Translations under genes and position numbers: made by a program | The notes under the pieces: model-generated | Seen by the model: only the letters and a program-made list of their open reading frames with translations | Told to the model about the DNA's origin: nothing | Databases searched by the model: none | Shown here: positions 25,901 through 34,582 of the stretch, one piece after another | Numbering within the stretch: position 1 is the stretch's first letter | Layout: every line of letters starts with the position of its first letter | Origin: Neobacillus notoginsengisoli | GTDB lineage: Bacteria; Bacillota; Bacilli; Bacillales; Cytobacillaceae | Direction of reading: 5' to 3' | NCBI RefSeq assembly: GCF_003515685.1 | Contig: NZ_QWEG01000001.1 | Location: forward strand, 434,001-498,000 | DNA: 64,000 bases

Positions 25901-28305
25901 CGTGCAGCCAGGTCAGCTGGAGCAGCAGGTGCTACATCATCCGCTCCAAGGATGGACACATCGTCGATATACCACCCATCTCGTGTTACGGATCCATCGG
26001 AATGCAGGTTAAAAATGACATAGACTTGTTCCCCTGCAAATTGGGTAAGGTCAACCAGTTGGTTTTTCCAACCATTGCTTGCCCCTGTGAACTGGGCTAG
26101 CGGGACGAATTGGAAATCAGTGGATTCTGCGGCTGCATACACAACCCCTCTGTCATAATTGGTCTCCAGATTGAACCAGTGCTTGAAGGAGAGAAGTGCC
26201 CCTTCATTGCTATCCAAAAGATCTATTGGAGGCATCATCATATAAGAGTTGGAACTGTTTGGATATGGTCCGTTAAGTTTCGTTGCGATTAGTTTTTCGC
26301 CGGAAGCTGCGGAACCAGGGCCACCGACAGGAACACCCCACTCCCAAGAGTTATTTGTTCCACCAGTAGTAAAGCCATTAATATTTGTTTCGAAGTCCTG
26401 CATGTAACCTGGCTTTACGCCGTTGGACACTTCAATTGTGTACTTAGTTGTTTCAAACCCGTTATTGCCGTAGTCGTTTACGCGGATATAGTATTCCGTC
26501 CCTCTCGTATCAACAAGGAAGTAAGGAATATTGCCTTCGTACACGCCGTTTTTGTAATCACCCGATTTCTGTTCCATTGGAATGAACGTCCAGTGTGAAC
26601 TGCCTTTGACTCTGGCAAATGCTTCTACCGTTACGACGCCGACATTATCCGATACACGGGCTGAAATTGGAATATCAAATCCCGTATAGGCCTCAGTGAT
26701 TGGCGTGTGCTCAATGACAGGCTTTTCAAAGTCATCGCCAGCGGTCGCGACCCTGCCGGATACTGAACCAAGCCCACTTAGTATGGAGCCCACTGCATCG
26801 GCAGCGTTAATTAATCCGCTTCCATATCCGTTATTCGGGCTTGTCGGATACTCGGCATCTGTTAACGGTGTTGCTGTTGATTGAATAATCTCTTCCAGTT
26901 GGTCAACAGTTAGAGAAGAGTTTACTTGAAGGAGCAAAGCGGCTAGTGCCGTTGTATGCGGGCCGGCCATCGATGTCCCGTTCCATCCGCCTTCATAACC
27001 ACCGCCAGGAACAGAGGAGCGGACATTTACACCTGGAGCCGATACTTCAGGCTTGATTTCACCATAAGGTGACGGCCCTCTAAGTGAGAACGAAGCCACT
27101 TTATTGTTGATATCTGTTGCCCCAGTTGCAAAAGACTCGGGATAGTTGGCAGGGTTCGCCACAGAACCAGGGCCGCCCGGGTTGCCTGTTCGTACGTTAC
27201 CCGCTGAAAACTCAGGGAAAATTTGTGCGGCACGCCATGCCTGGACCATCGGGCGGAACCACTCGTCAAGGCCAGGGCCGCCGCCCCATGAGTTGTTCAC
27301 AACATCTGGCGCCATTTCCGGGTGCAGGTTGCCGTCTTTGTCAACCGGGGCAATCAGCCATTGGGCGCCGCGCAAAATAATGTTATCTGTCGTCGATGGG
27401 TTGAAAATCCGGACTGCGATCCATTTCGCCCCGGGAGCAACCCCGATTTGGTTCGAGCCATTCGCTTCAGACCCTACCATTGTTCCCATCGTATGGGTTC
27501 CATGGCCATCCGTATCAGCTGGCATGGAAGCACCACTGTGCGGGTCGTACCAACTGAGCTCAGGATTGGCGACATTGCCGCTCGCATCATAGCCGCGCCA
27601 TTTGCGCTTCAATGCAGGATGATTCAAATCAACACCTGAATCAAGATTTGCAACTACGATGCCAGTTCCATCAATCCCCATCTCCCAAGCTCCAGGCGCA
27701 TTGACTTGATTGATGTTCCACTCAGTATTGTTTGGCTGGACATCTTCTTTTACTGCCTCAGGGGATATTTCCGCTTTATCGAGGAAGCGTTCCTCATTCG
27801 GGAGAATTTTCTCTACTTCAGCGCGTAAAGCAATTTTCTCCATTACGTCTTTCGTACTCGTAACGGCCATCGCATTTACGATAAAAAAGCTCTCAAAGCT
27901 TTTTACTTCTCCTTTTTTTTGCATGTTTTCCAAGTATTTTTCCAAACCATATTGAGTACGGGATGCTGTTTCCCGCAATGAATTGACAACAGCATTCCGC
28001 ATTGATCGTTTTGCGGCTGCGGGAGTTTCTTTTTTCTTTTCCGAGGCTTTGTGGGCGTTTTTCGATACGGAATTCACATCCGCTTGTTCTTTCATCTTGA
28101 TGAGGTAGGTGACATAGTCCTCATCGTCAAATTGTTTTGCGAGTTTAGGAGCAATTTTCTTAGCAGCTAATTGGGGGGCATTTGTTTTTAGATCAACCTT
28201 TTGATTGGATGCACTTCCAGTTGCAAAGGCCGGAGCAGTGAGCGTGAGTGTAAGAATGAATATCAGGCAGAGCGAAACCCATTTACGCAATCTTTTACTT
28301 TTCAA
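22984..28305 (-). CDS. bpr: secreted multidomain S8 serine protease, bacillopeptidase F-like
   Basis: A 1773-residue secreted subtilase. Signal peptide (cut after APAFA, residue 28), propeptide (about 30-190), S8 catalytic domain with D222 (ANLDSGVD), H268 (DTDGHGTHT), the oxyanion Asn near 338 (VVNNSWGG) and S445 (WNGTSMAGPH). Downstream come two related jelly-roll-like domains (each with LxxWYxLETNYDxG and DGWYIDD/LGWYIDN motifs) separated by a fibronectin type III unit, two carboxypeptidase-regulatory-like domains, Ig-like Bacillus repeats and a C-terminal PKD domain (TFDGSQSSDPDGKIVKYEWNFGDG shape). The order follows bacillopeptidase F, but the chain is longer than the roughly 1430 residues of B. 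subtilis Bpr because of the added Ig/PKD part. Extracellular protein degradation; monocistronic. Confidence 0.92.
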   Translation of the reverse strand: MKSKRLRKWVSLCLIFILTLTLTAPAFATGSASNQKVDLKTNAPQLAAKKIAPKLAKQFDDEDYVTYLIKMKEQADVNSVSKNAHKASEKKKETPAAAKRSMRNAVVNSLRETASRTQYGLEKYLENMQKKGEVKSFESFFIVNAMAVTSTKDVMEKIALRAEVEKILPNEERFLDKAEISPEAVKEDVQPNNTEWNINQVNAPGAWEMGIDGTGIVVANLDSGVDLNHPALKRKWRGYDASGNVANPELSWYDPHSGASMPADTDGHGTHTMGTMVGSEANGSNQIGVAPGAKWIAVRIFNPSTTDNIILRGAQWLIAPVDKDGNLHPEMAPDVVNNSWGGGPGLDEWFRPMVQAWRAAQIFPEFSAGNVRTGNPGGPGSVANPANYPESFATGATDINNKVASFSLRGPSPYGEIKPEVSAPGVNVRSSVPGGGYEGGWNGTSMAGPHTTALAALLLQVNSSLTVDQLEEIIQSTATPLTDAEYPTSPNNGYGSGLINAADAVGSILSGLGSVSGRVATAGDDFEKPVIEHTPITEAYTGFDIPISARVSDNVGVVTVEAFARVKGSSHWTFIPMEQKSGDYKNGVYEGNIPYFLVDTRGTEYYIRVNDYGNNGFETTKYTIEVSNGVKPGYMQDFETNINGFTTGGTNNSWEWGVPVGGPGSAASGEKLIATKLNGPYPNSSNSYMMMPPIDLLDSNEGALLSFKHWFNLETNYDRGVVYAAAESTDFQFVPLAQFTGASNGWKNQLVDLTQFAGEQVYVIFNLHSDGSVTRDGWYIDDVSILGADDVAPAAPADLAARADSLGIVALNWTAPADADLKEFLVYRSSVSGEGYEQIGTTTENSFSDSNTANGETYYYVVTAKDYFGNESGRSNEVSVTVTAPVTIYSDNFDGETDNGWIHSGTKDEWERGTPSGTGAPVPLSAPNVWGTDLDSTYETNSNFSLVSPVIDLSQVTNATLAFAHWYELETNYDKGFVEISKDGGATWTQLGLFSHSTNGKNWSTVSYDLASYAGEQVQVRFRVTSDGSVVKLGWYIDNFAVLATPAPQKLDKAVERDVQEMVKPKAVYTEPAVKLSRTEKDKMPKQTHGGVELQSLPANATVTVLETGRSTRTNPSNGQFNMIHVAGDYTLRAEAYGFYPQTRSITVVDGQDTPANFTLEPIPHGTITGVVTDERSHAPIAGATVMVLEDAKITPVITDENGAFSLEVLEGTYTLAVSADQYYNKNSTVTVKGNGSVEANVALKPFIGFEGTIGYDDGTAENARAWNAAGNAWAVKMTPENGAAQVTGAMFRFWDTEWPVPGGTAFQYAIYDATGAGGTPGRLLAGPLNGTAKRDGTWTSVSFQEPVMVEGDFYVVYIQTFANPNTPGLATDENGKNALRSWQRISGAWSQSPAAEGNYMIRAVVQYPVTAPVITSPADGSFTKDEKVTVTGTSQANGATVKLYNGTEEAGTGTVENGKFNIETTLNTGANPLSVEAVVNGKITDRSETVNVTLDQTAPVLNVTAPVQDHKTNIEMVTVKGTTSDENLDTLTVNGQSATVNADGSFSHKVLVDSGANTITVVSTDRAGNKTTVVRNVVVDLNAPEITNISPAADVRIKPGEDVRVSFDSEEGLTASFRIELPLMVSGSNNEIRMTETSPGHYEGTYKTPSTLKMDGGMIVIKASDQAGNKVEATAPGKLYVGEAPAENKAPTAVILGDAAAKQKKLTTFDGSQSSDPDGKIVKYEWNFGDGTTGSGAKVEHTFNKKGTYTVTLTVTDDKGATNSTTHTIKIN

Positions 28306-29068
28306 AATCCCAACTCCTTTTTAATGAATGAATAAATTCTCTATTAAGAATGTATAGAGATATAGAGTTTCCCTCCTTTCTCCTTTAGGGTAAAGCAATC
28401 TACTTACTTAGACAATCTATAAAAATACATCGGTATTTATGATTAATCACAAATTTCCCAACATGTAATTATTATTGTAAGAGAATAGTAACGAAAAAAA
28501 ATTAAAAGGGAGATTTTGGGTGCAACAAGGGAATTGTTTGAAAGGGGCAGGAGGGTAGGACCGAATTATTGCTGCTTCCTAGTGGTTTCATTTCGACAAA
28601 TGCTTCCTTCTCTTGACAGGGGCGTTTTTGACAGTGCTTAAACCATTCCTTCAATCCATTCTGCTAATTTATTAGCCATTTGGAAATTTTTTTGTAGTGC
28701 ACACGTAAAAATAAGTTATTCCGAAAATCGACAAACACCGTCGTTTTCAGACTAAATTGCCTATAACGTGGAAACGGTCAAAACGAAGGATGAAAATGCT
28801 ATTAAAGTGTAAGACATGGAGGCGAGTCAGGATATTCAGAACGATGTATTTCCGAAAATTAATATTTTTGTAAATTTAGAAATACTTCATGTAATATTTT
28901 TAAAAATAGAAGGTTTAGGTTAAGGGGAGGGATTCGAATGAAAATTTTCCCAAAAAGTCTCCCCTTTCAGCGATTGAACTGACATCTTAAGGAAGCAGAT
29001 GTGCCACCTAACTTTTTAGTGTAGGGGGAAAAAGCCAGTAACCGTCATTTATTGATTCTATAAAACTA
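28306..29068. other. 760-bp intergenic region, one hairpin mini-ORF
   Basis: No gene of normal size. The only structured item is AAGGGGAGGG (28923-28932), a good ribosome binding site for a 14-codon ORF (28939-28983, MKIFPKSLPFQRLN). Its first eight bases are complementary to CTCCCCTT (28960-28967) inside that ORF. The rest, upstream of both the protease and trpB genes, is AT-rich sequence in which I see nothing. Confidence 0.4.
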
Positions 29069-29097
29069 TTTCAAATTTTTTAGGAATTCGGTATAAT
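29069..29097 (+). promoter_or_regulatory. sigma-A promoter of trpB
   Basis: TTTCAA (29069-29074), 17 bases, TATAAT (29092-29097), 47 bases before the trpB start. The leader holds a small hairpin, AACCTGTC/GGCAGGTGGTT (about 29104-29127), which has no terminator tail. Confidence 0.6.
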
Positions 29098-29144
29098 AGG
29101 TGAAACCTGTCAAAGGGCAGGTGGTTTAGCTGAGAGGAGACGAG

Positions 29145-30320
29145 TTGAGTATGACGAATGTGAGCACAGAGAAGAGAGGCTATTTTGGTGAGTTTGGAGG
29201 CAGTTTTGTCCCTGATAGCCTTCAACAAGTATTGGACATCCTGGAGGAGCAATTCCTGAAGTACAAGGACGATCCCGATTTTCAGGAGGAATTCAAGTTT
29301 TATTTGAAAGAATATGTGGGACGTGAAAATCCGCTGACGCTGGCCGAAAACCTGACAAAACAGCTCGGCGGCGCAAAAATTTATTTAAAGCGTGAGGATT
29401 TAAACCATACCGGGGCCCACAAAATCAACAATGTCATTGGACAAATTTTGCTGGCAAAACGGATGGGTGCGAAGAGAGTGATCGCCGAGACCGGTGCGGG
29501 CCAGCACGGTGTCGCCACAGCGACGGCTTGTGCGATGTTTGATATGGAATGTGTCATTTACATGGGGAAACTGGATACCCAGCGGCAGGCGCTGAACGTA
29601 TTCCGGATGGAATTGCTTGGCGCAAAAGTCGTTCCAGTCGAAGCGGGGCAGGGGCGTTTGAAGGATGCTGTTGATGCAGCTCTGGGGGACCTGGTAGAAA
29701 ACTATGAAACGACGTTTTATTTATTGGGATCCGCCGTTGGTCCGCATCCGTTCCCGATGATGGTCAAGCATTTCCAGTCGGTGATCAGCGAGGAATCCAA
29801 ACGGCAAATCCTTGAAAAAGAAGGGAAGCTTCCGACGGCTGTCATTGCGTGTACGGGTGGGGGAAGCAACGCCATTGGCGCATTCGCCCACTATATTGAT
29901 GAGCCGGAGGTGCGGCTCATCGGGGCCGAGCCAAAAGAAGCGCCGACTTTGACGGAGGGCGTACCCGCTGTCATTCACGGCTTCAAATGCCTGACTCTAG
30001 TGGATGAAGAAGGTAACCCGATGCCGACCTATTCAATTGCGGCAGGCCTCGATTATCCGGGGATAGGCCCGGAACACAGCCAGCTCAAGGTGAGTGGCCG
30101 TGCCGAGTACGTGACGGTGAGCGGGGAAGAGGCCCTCGAGGCATTTCTCCTTTTGTCAAAAACAGAAGGAATCATCCCGGCACTTGAAAGCGCCCATGCA
30201 GTCGCACACGCAGTAAAACTTGCAAGCGAACTGTCGAGTGATGATGTCCTGATCGTCAACCTCTCCGGGCGCGGTGACAAGGATGTTGCGCAGGTGTATG
30301 AAATGCTGAAGGATCAATAA
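29145..30320 (+). CDS. trpB: tryptophan synthase beta chain, stand-alone copy
   Basis: A 391-residue PLP enzyme joining indole (or indole-glycerol-phosphate-derived indole) with serine. The PLP lysine is K93 in NHTGAHKINN, the phosphate loop is CTGGGSNAIG, and the end has LSGRGDKDV, all canonical TrpB1-type features. Start is TTG (29145) or ATG (29151), both after GAGAGGAG. No trpA or other trp gene adjoins it, and it has its own promoter and terminator. It is probably a second, unlinked trpB that salvages indole, or the partner of trpA elsewhere. A tryptophan-degrading operon lies 9 kb away. Confidence 0.95.
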   Translation: MSMTNVSTEKRGYFGEFGGSFVPDSLQQVLDILEEQFLKYKDDPDFQEEFKFYLKEYVGRENPLTLAENLTKQLGGAKIYLKREDLNHTGAHKINNVIGQILLAKRMGAKRVIAETGAGQHGVATATACAMFDMECVIYMGKLDTQRQALNVFRMELLGAKVVPVEAGQGRLKDAVDAALGDLVENYETTFYLLGSAVGPHPFPMMVKHFQSVISEESKRQILEKEGKLPTAVIACTGGGSNAIGAFAHYIDEPEVRLIGAEPKEAPTLTEGVPAVIHGFKCLTLVDEEGNPMPTYSIAAGLDYPGIGPEHSQLKVSGRAEYVTVSGEEALEAFLLLSKTEGIIPALESAHAVAHAVKLASELSSDDVLIVNLSGRGDKDVAQVYEMLKDQ

Positions 30321-30332
30321 CATAATCATGTG

Positions 30333-30363
30333 AAACCCCATCCGGTGCTTTGGATGGGGTTTT
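30333..30363 (+). terminator. rho-independent terminator of trpB
   Basis: AAACCCCATCC (30333-30343) pairs with GGATGGGGTTT (30352-30362). The same stem sequence recurs in the terminator at 32902. Confidence 0.88.
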
Positions 30364-30588
30364 GTTCGTTGTTTTTCCCTTGGATTAGCAAAATCTTTTC
30401 GGAAGCGGAAATGTACAAAAAGTAGCGGAAAGTAAGGAAAAATGAAGAACTGTGAAAAAATTAACGAAGTATTCACATATTTGCAGATTGAAGAGCGGTA
30501 TAGTTATGGTGTGCTTTATTTTTCCAAAGGCTGCGCTACAAAACTAAAACTCAACCACAGCCTGGCAAGTAAAGAAAGGAAGTGGCTT

Positions 30589-31506
30589 ATGGATTTTTAT
30601 AAAAAACGGACCCCGTCTGCGGAAATGCTAGCTCTCCGTTCACTATATCTCCGGATGGGATTAGCCGACAGCGACCGGAACCAATATTTCAATCTCATCA
30701 AGGGGTACCAAGGGGAGGTGCTGTTCGATGGGATGACCAAGAATTTAACTTGCGATTGTATTATTTTAAACGATTTGCTTCTCAGCTTCGGGGGCAACGA
30801 GTTCCAGATTGATACCTTGATGATATACTCGGCACTCATCTACCTCATCGACGTTAAAAACTTCGAAGGCGACCACTTGTATGATAAGGAAAAACTCTAC
30901 AGGCTCGGCTCAGACTACGAACTCAAAAACCCGTTGAACCAAATCCAGCGCTGCGAAACCCAATTGCACCAAATGCTGCAAAGCCTCGGCTGGAAATTGC
31001 CAATTCATCCTTCTGTCATCTTTATCAATCCAGACTTCACCCTATACCAGACTCCCATAGACCGGCCGTTCCTCTACCGCTCCCAACTCAACCGCTTCTT
31101 GCAAAAACTGAATCAAACCCCATCGAAACTCACTGCGAAACACTGGCAGCTTGCCGAAAAAATCGCCTCGCTCCATCAAACCCAGTCCAAGAATACAAAA
31201 CTGCCAGCCTACACCTACGGCCAACTTAAAAAAGGGAATTTTTGCGAAAAATGCGAGTCATTTTCTGTAACAGTTAAGGACCGGACAATGGTTTGCGGGA
31301 CTTGCGAGCATAAGGAACCGGTTGGGGCTGCTATTATGAGAGCGGTAAGGGAGTTTGGCTTGCTTTTTCCTGGAGAAAGATTGACCACAAATATAATCAT
31401 GGAGTGGTGTGGGATCATCCCCTCAAAAAAATGCATACAAAATACCCTTGGAAAACACTTGGAAAAATGCGGAGTTGGCCGTGGTTCTTATTATGTATTT
31501 AAATAA
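30589..31506 (+). CDS. NERD domain protein with C-terminal zinc ribbon
   Basis: A 305-residue protein from the ATG at 30589 (AAAGGAAG six bases upstream); the frame is open back to 30442 but without a signal there. The N-terminal half is a NERD (nuclease-related) domain: GEVLFDGMTKNLTCDCIILNDL, FQIDTLMIYSALIYLIDVKNFEG, with the D...(E)xK-like core D-x-L...D-V-K-N. Near residue 210 there is a zinc-ribbon-like CEKC...CGTC pair, then a basic tail that could bind nucleic acid (RLTTNIIMEWCGI, KKCIQNTLGKHL). NERD proteins are putative nucleases; the target is unknown. Monocistronic, followed by the 52-bp array C. Confidence 0.82.
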   Translation: MDFYKKRTPSAEMLALRSLYLRMGLADSDRNQYFNLIKGYQGEVLFDGMTKNLTCDCIILNDLLLSFGGNEFQIDTLMIYSALIYLIDVKNFEGDHLYDKEKLYRLGSDYELKNPLNQIQRCETQLHQMLQSLGWKLPIHPSVIFINPDFTLYQTPIDRPFLYRSQLNRFLQKLNQTPSKLTAKHWQLAEKIASLHQTQSKNTKLPAYTYGQLKKGNFCEKCESFSVTVKDRTMVCGTCEHKEPVGAAIMRAVREFGLLFPGERLTTNIIMEWCGIIPSKKCIQNTLGKHLEKCGVGRGSYYVFK

Positions 31507-31518
31507 AAACTCTGCTTT

Positions 31519-31934
31519 GGCAAACCTTTAGTGACTGAAGGGCTGACTGCTATTTGTTCTTCGGTCTCAAGTCATCGTTTAGCGCCCGAAAGCCTGCCTT
31601 GCGAATGCCGCTCGGTAGCTAAGTCATCGTTTAGCGCCCGAAAGCCTGTCTGGCAAATGCCGTTCGGTAGCTAAGTCATCGTTTAGCGCCCGAAAGCCTG
31701 CCTTGCGAATGCCGTTCGGTCTCTAAGTCATCGTTTAGCGCCCGAAAGCCTGCCTTGCGAATGCCGTTCGGTAGCTAAGTCATCCTTTAGCACCCGAAAG
31801 CCTGTCTGGCAAATGCCGTTCGGTAGCTAAGTCATCGTTTATTGCTGGAAGAAGCACCTATCCGTTGTTCTTCGGTCACTAAATCTTCCTTTAGTAACCG
31901 AAGACCGACTCCTTCAGACTGTTCGGCAACAGCA
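31519..31934. repeat. tandem array C: eight 52-bp units, sequence unrelated to arrays A and B
   Basis: GTCATCGTTTAGCGCCCGAA recurs at 31571, 31623, 31675, 31727, 31779 (one change) and its first part at 31831, each exactly 52 bases apart. Degenerate units in the same register precede (31519) and follow (31883). Each unit has a short dyad GCTAA-GTCATCGT-TTAGC at the unit junction and a second one, CCGAA...TTCGG. Unit centres alternate between CCTTGCGAATGCC and TCTGGCAAATGCC. The array lies between the 3' ends of the convergent NERD gene and the small minus-strand genes. Confidence 0.93.
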
Positions 31935-31983
31935 TTCCTCTCTTTGTTTGCAAGTATACAAATTTTTAAGGGAAAAAGCTTAA

Positions 31984-32010
31984 AAGCCACTTTATTAACT
32001 TAAGTGGCTT
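31984..32010 (-). terminator. hairpin, possible terminator
   Basis: AAGCCACTT (31984-31992) pairs with AAGTGGCTT (32002-32010). On the minus strand the stem is followed by a T-rich stretch, so it could end the transcript of the two small genes at 32.2-32.7 kb. Confidence 0.5.
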
Positions 32011-32238
32011 CTGGCCCCGAAAAACTGGCCCTTCCATTCACTTGCTTTGTCTTTCCTCCGAGGAAAACAAAGAATATCCCGGCGGGCTTCTTCGGCTTGC
32101 TTTTTGCTTTATTTTTAGAGCTTTATATCTCAAAACATTAAAAAACTTACTCAATGGCGAGTAAGGTGTAGTGAGGTTAATCCTTTTGTTTGGAATTTAT
32201 ACCATACTAGGAAAGGGGGGCCTTTACATAGATTTTTC

Positions 32239-32415
32239 CTATTCGTCAATCTTAACTAATTCATCTTCAAAGAAAAAAGTTGATGGATTTTCTTTGGCGG
32301 TATAAGAAAACTGCTTCATGTTTTTCACATACATTGCTTTAGTAATAGTGACCAATTCATCCGTGCTTTTGATTGTTACTTTTTCTCCAATTTGAAACTT
32401 ATTTATTCTGGACAT
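32239..32415 (-). CDS. 58-residue hypothetical protein
   Basis: ATG at 32415 lies seven bases after AAAGAGG; a GTG six bases upstream is a weaker candidate. The sequence (MSRINKFQIGEKVTIKSTDELVTI) looks like a small beta-barrel of the SH3/KOW-like type, with a central YVKNMKQFSYTAKENP and an acidic end. No family can be named. It lies 45 bases after another small gene and is probably in one operon with it. Confidence 0.6.
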   Translation of the reverse strand: MSRINKFQIGEKVTIKSTDELVTITKAMYVKNMKQFSYTAKENPSTFFFEDELVKIDE

Positions 32416-32460
32416 ACTCACACCTCTTTCGTAATAAATTTCCGGTCTTCTCTTTGTTTA

Positions 32461-32673
32461 TTATTGATTTTCTTTTTCAGATATAGTTATACCTATAATT
32501 AGTTGGGTCGTTTGATGGGGGCTAAATTGTATATCGCTATATTTCGGGTCTAGGAAGGAAAGCTCTACGTTACAGTCAGGATGGAGCCTTTCGTGGTTTT
32601 GTGTAATTTGCTCAATTTTTTGATCCAATTCCTTTTGGTTATTTGCAAAAGTGATTGTAGTCATTACAGTCAT
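32461..32673 (-). CDS. 70-residue hypothetical protein
   Basis: ATG at 32673, seven bases after AAAGGAG; the longer frame from 32724 lacks a site. The product (MTVMTTITFANNQKELDQKI, then CNVELSFLDPKYSDIQ and a C-terminal TQLIIGITISEKENQ) looks like a small mixed alpha/beta protein. It could be phage- or plasmid-derived, but nothing nearby supports this. First gene of a two-gene unit. Confidence 0.6.
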   Translation of the reverse strand: MTVMTTITFANNQKELDQKIEQITQNHERLHPDCNVELSFLDPKYSDIQFSPHQTTQLIIGITISEKENQ

Positions 32674-32901
32674 GATCATTCTCCTTTTGAGTCTAGATAG
32701 ACAAAAGTGACACCCTTCCTCCAATTCACTTTTCGAATTTTTCCCAAGAATTTTTTTCCTTAATCTTTATTATAACATGATTACCATAATTTTGCTTGAT
32801 GTGGGGGTCGGGCCCTAAATTGTTCTTGTATTTAGTTTTTGGTAACTGCTTTGTCCCAGAATGCTGATAACGAAAATTTTGATCATGTGGCTATAAACAA
32901 A

Positions 32902-32941
32902 ACGAACCCCATCCGATTGTTAGGATGGGGTTTACGTTCGT
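32902..32941 (-). terminator. terminator of the M28 aminopeptidase gene
   Basis: AACCCCATCC (32905-32914) pairs with GGATGGGGTT (32923-32932). It lies 57 bases after the stop of the minus-strand peptidase gene, with a T-rich flank on the minus strand. Confidence 0.8.
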
Positions 32942-32997
32942 CCTTTTAACACAGAAGTTGTTGCTACCAAAGTTAGCAACAGCTTCTATTATTACTC

Positions 32998-34392
32998 TTA
33001 AAGGTGTAAATCCTTGTCATACACTGCTTCTACAGGGACAGGTGCCACCTTCGAACGTTCTAAAGCAGGAGTGTCTGGACGGGCTGCCTGATAAATGGCC
33101 GCGCCAAGTACCTGAGCTGTTTTTAATAGTTTCTCTTTGCTTATCAATTCAATCTTATCACCAGCAGTATGGTATTCCGGTTCTAAAGGAGCATAAGAAA
33201 AGACAGCTGCCGGAATTCCAACCTCCGTGAATGGCTGGTGGTCACTCCTGCCAACTTGGCCATAAGAAATCGCATCAAATAATCGAGTTCCGGCCGAATT
33301 TCCTAATGTGGTGGCCGTATTTGATTTGCCGTCTACTGTAAACATGGCAAATTTCCCGGAATTTTTGCTTCCCACCATGTCCATATTAAACATGGCAACC
33401 GTACGGTTAATTTCATCCTGGGAAAGCTGTTTCGTATAATGATAGGAACCTAGCAAACCTCTTTCCTCTGCGCCAAACGTAATAAATCGAATTTCAGTAT
33501 CAGAAGGTGTGTTTGCCATTACTCTTGCTAACTCTAACAATACAGAGGTCCCTGATGCATTGTCACTCGCGCCCGTACCAACTGCTACGGAATCATGGTG
33601 GGCCCCAACCATGATAATTTGCTTCGTATCTTTATTGGCTAGCGGTTTTTTGGTGGCAATGACATTATGGGAGGTCGCGGTGGTAAACTTCGCGCCTTCA
33701 ATCTGCATTGAGCCAGTAAGAGCTGATTGTCCTAAAGTGGAAACTAATGCGTCTCCGTCTGCTTTGGTCATGAATAAGGTTGGAAGATTCGTTTCATCAG
33801 CTGCAAGGTTAAACGTGGATATTCCTGCTACATCGTTGATAATAACGACTCCGCTTGCTCCGGCATTTTTGGCATTTGACATTTTTGTTGCAAATGGAAT
33901 TCCTCCACCGCGGTGAACCAAAGCGATTTTTCCGGATAAATCTTTACCTGCCACTTCTGCATCGCTTCCAAGGCCAATATAGACCAACTCACTGCTCAAG
34001 CCACCGTCGGGGGTATTTTGCGTGTAACCAAAAGCCGTTACCTGATAACTCTTTCCATTTACAGTAAAGGAGGATGTCGTAGGCCTGGTGTAGCCCGTTA
34101 CAATTTGAAATGGCTGGATTTCTACGTCATCAAAGCCGTATTGCCTAAATTGGTTTGATATGTACTCGACAGTTTGGTCTTCTTTCGCTGTGCCAGCAAC
34201 GCGCGGCCCAATCGTCTCCGCCAGATAAGAGACATTTTCATAGATGCGATCCACATCAATCCGTTTCACAACCTTATTGTCAAAAGCTTGTTGCGAAGGA
34301 TTTTCTTTTGTCTGAGCCAAAGCAGAGTGTGAAGCGGCCAATAAACTGCCAATAAGAAGTGTAGAACCTAAAATCTTTTTAGCCTTTCTCAA
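32998..34392 (-). CDS. ywaD: secreted M28 aminopeptidase with PA domain, YwaD-like
   Basis: A 464-residue secreted zinc aminopeptidase. Signal peptide (cut near SALAQ, residue 27), an M28 N-terminal segment, an inserted protease-associated domain (about 120-220: GLGSDAEVAGKDLSGKIALVHRGG, AGASGVVIIND), then the catalytic core with the zinc ligands and general base in order: VGAHHDSV, GASDNASG, GAEERGLLGS, NMDMVGS and EYHTAGD. This is the architecture of B. subtilis YwaD (about 455 residues), a broad-specificity extracellular aminopeptidase. It works with the S8 protease and M14 carboxypeptidase of this window in peptide scavenging. Confidence 0.9.
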   Translation of the reverse strand: MRKAKKILGSTLLIGSLLAASHSALAQTKENPSQQAFDNKVVKRIDVDRIYENVSYLAETIGPRVAGTAKEDQTVEYISNQFRQYGFDDVEIQPFQIVTGYTRPTTSSFTVNGKSYQVTAFGYTQNTPDGGLSSELVYIGLGSDAEVAGKDLSGKIALVHRGGGIPFATKMSNAKNAGASGVVIINDVAGISTFNLAADETNLPTLFMTKADGDALVSTLGQSALTGSMQIEGAKFTTATSHNVIATKKPLANKDTKQIIMVGAHHDSVAVGTGASDNASGTSVLLELARVMANTPSDTEIRFITFGAEERGLLGSYHYTKQLSQDEINRTVAMFNMDMVGSKNSGKFAMFTVDGKSNTATTLGNSAGTRLFDAISYGQVGRSDHQPFTEVGIPAAVFSYAPLEPEYHTAGDKIELISKEKLLKTAQVLGAAIYQAARPDTPALERSKVAPVPVEAVYDKDLHL

Positions 34393-34582
34393 AAACTATC
34401 CCCTCCCTTTTAATCAATCAAATTAATTATATAGTAGTAGTGGAAAGGCGCTCAATAGGAGTTTTTTCACTATTATGACAATTACCCTTGCCCTAGAATG
34501 GTTCTTTGTGCTTACTTTTATTTTAAAGATGGTAAAAGTTCTCAATAAAGAATATAATTAACTGAAAAAGGAGGGTATAGAA

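Noticed and set aside
23072-27955. Many plus-strand ORFs of 60-150 codons
   Set aside because: All are antisense shadows of the long S8 protease gene.
28817-28921. 34-codon ORF upstream of trpB
   Set aside because: No ribosome binding site and low-complexity AT-rich sequence.
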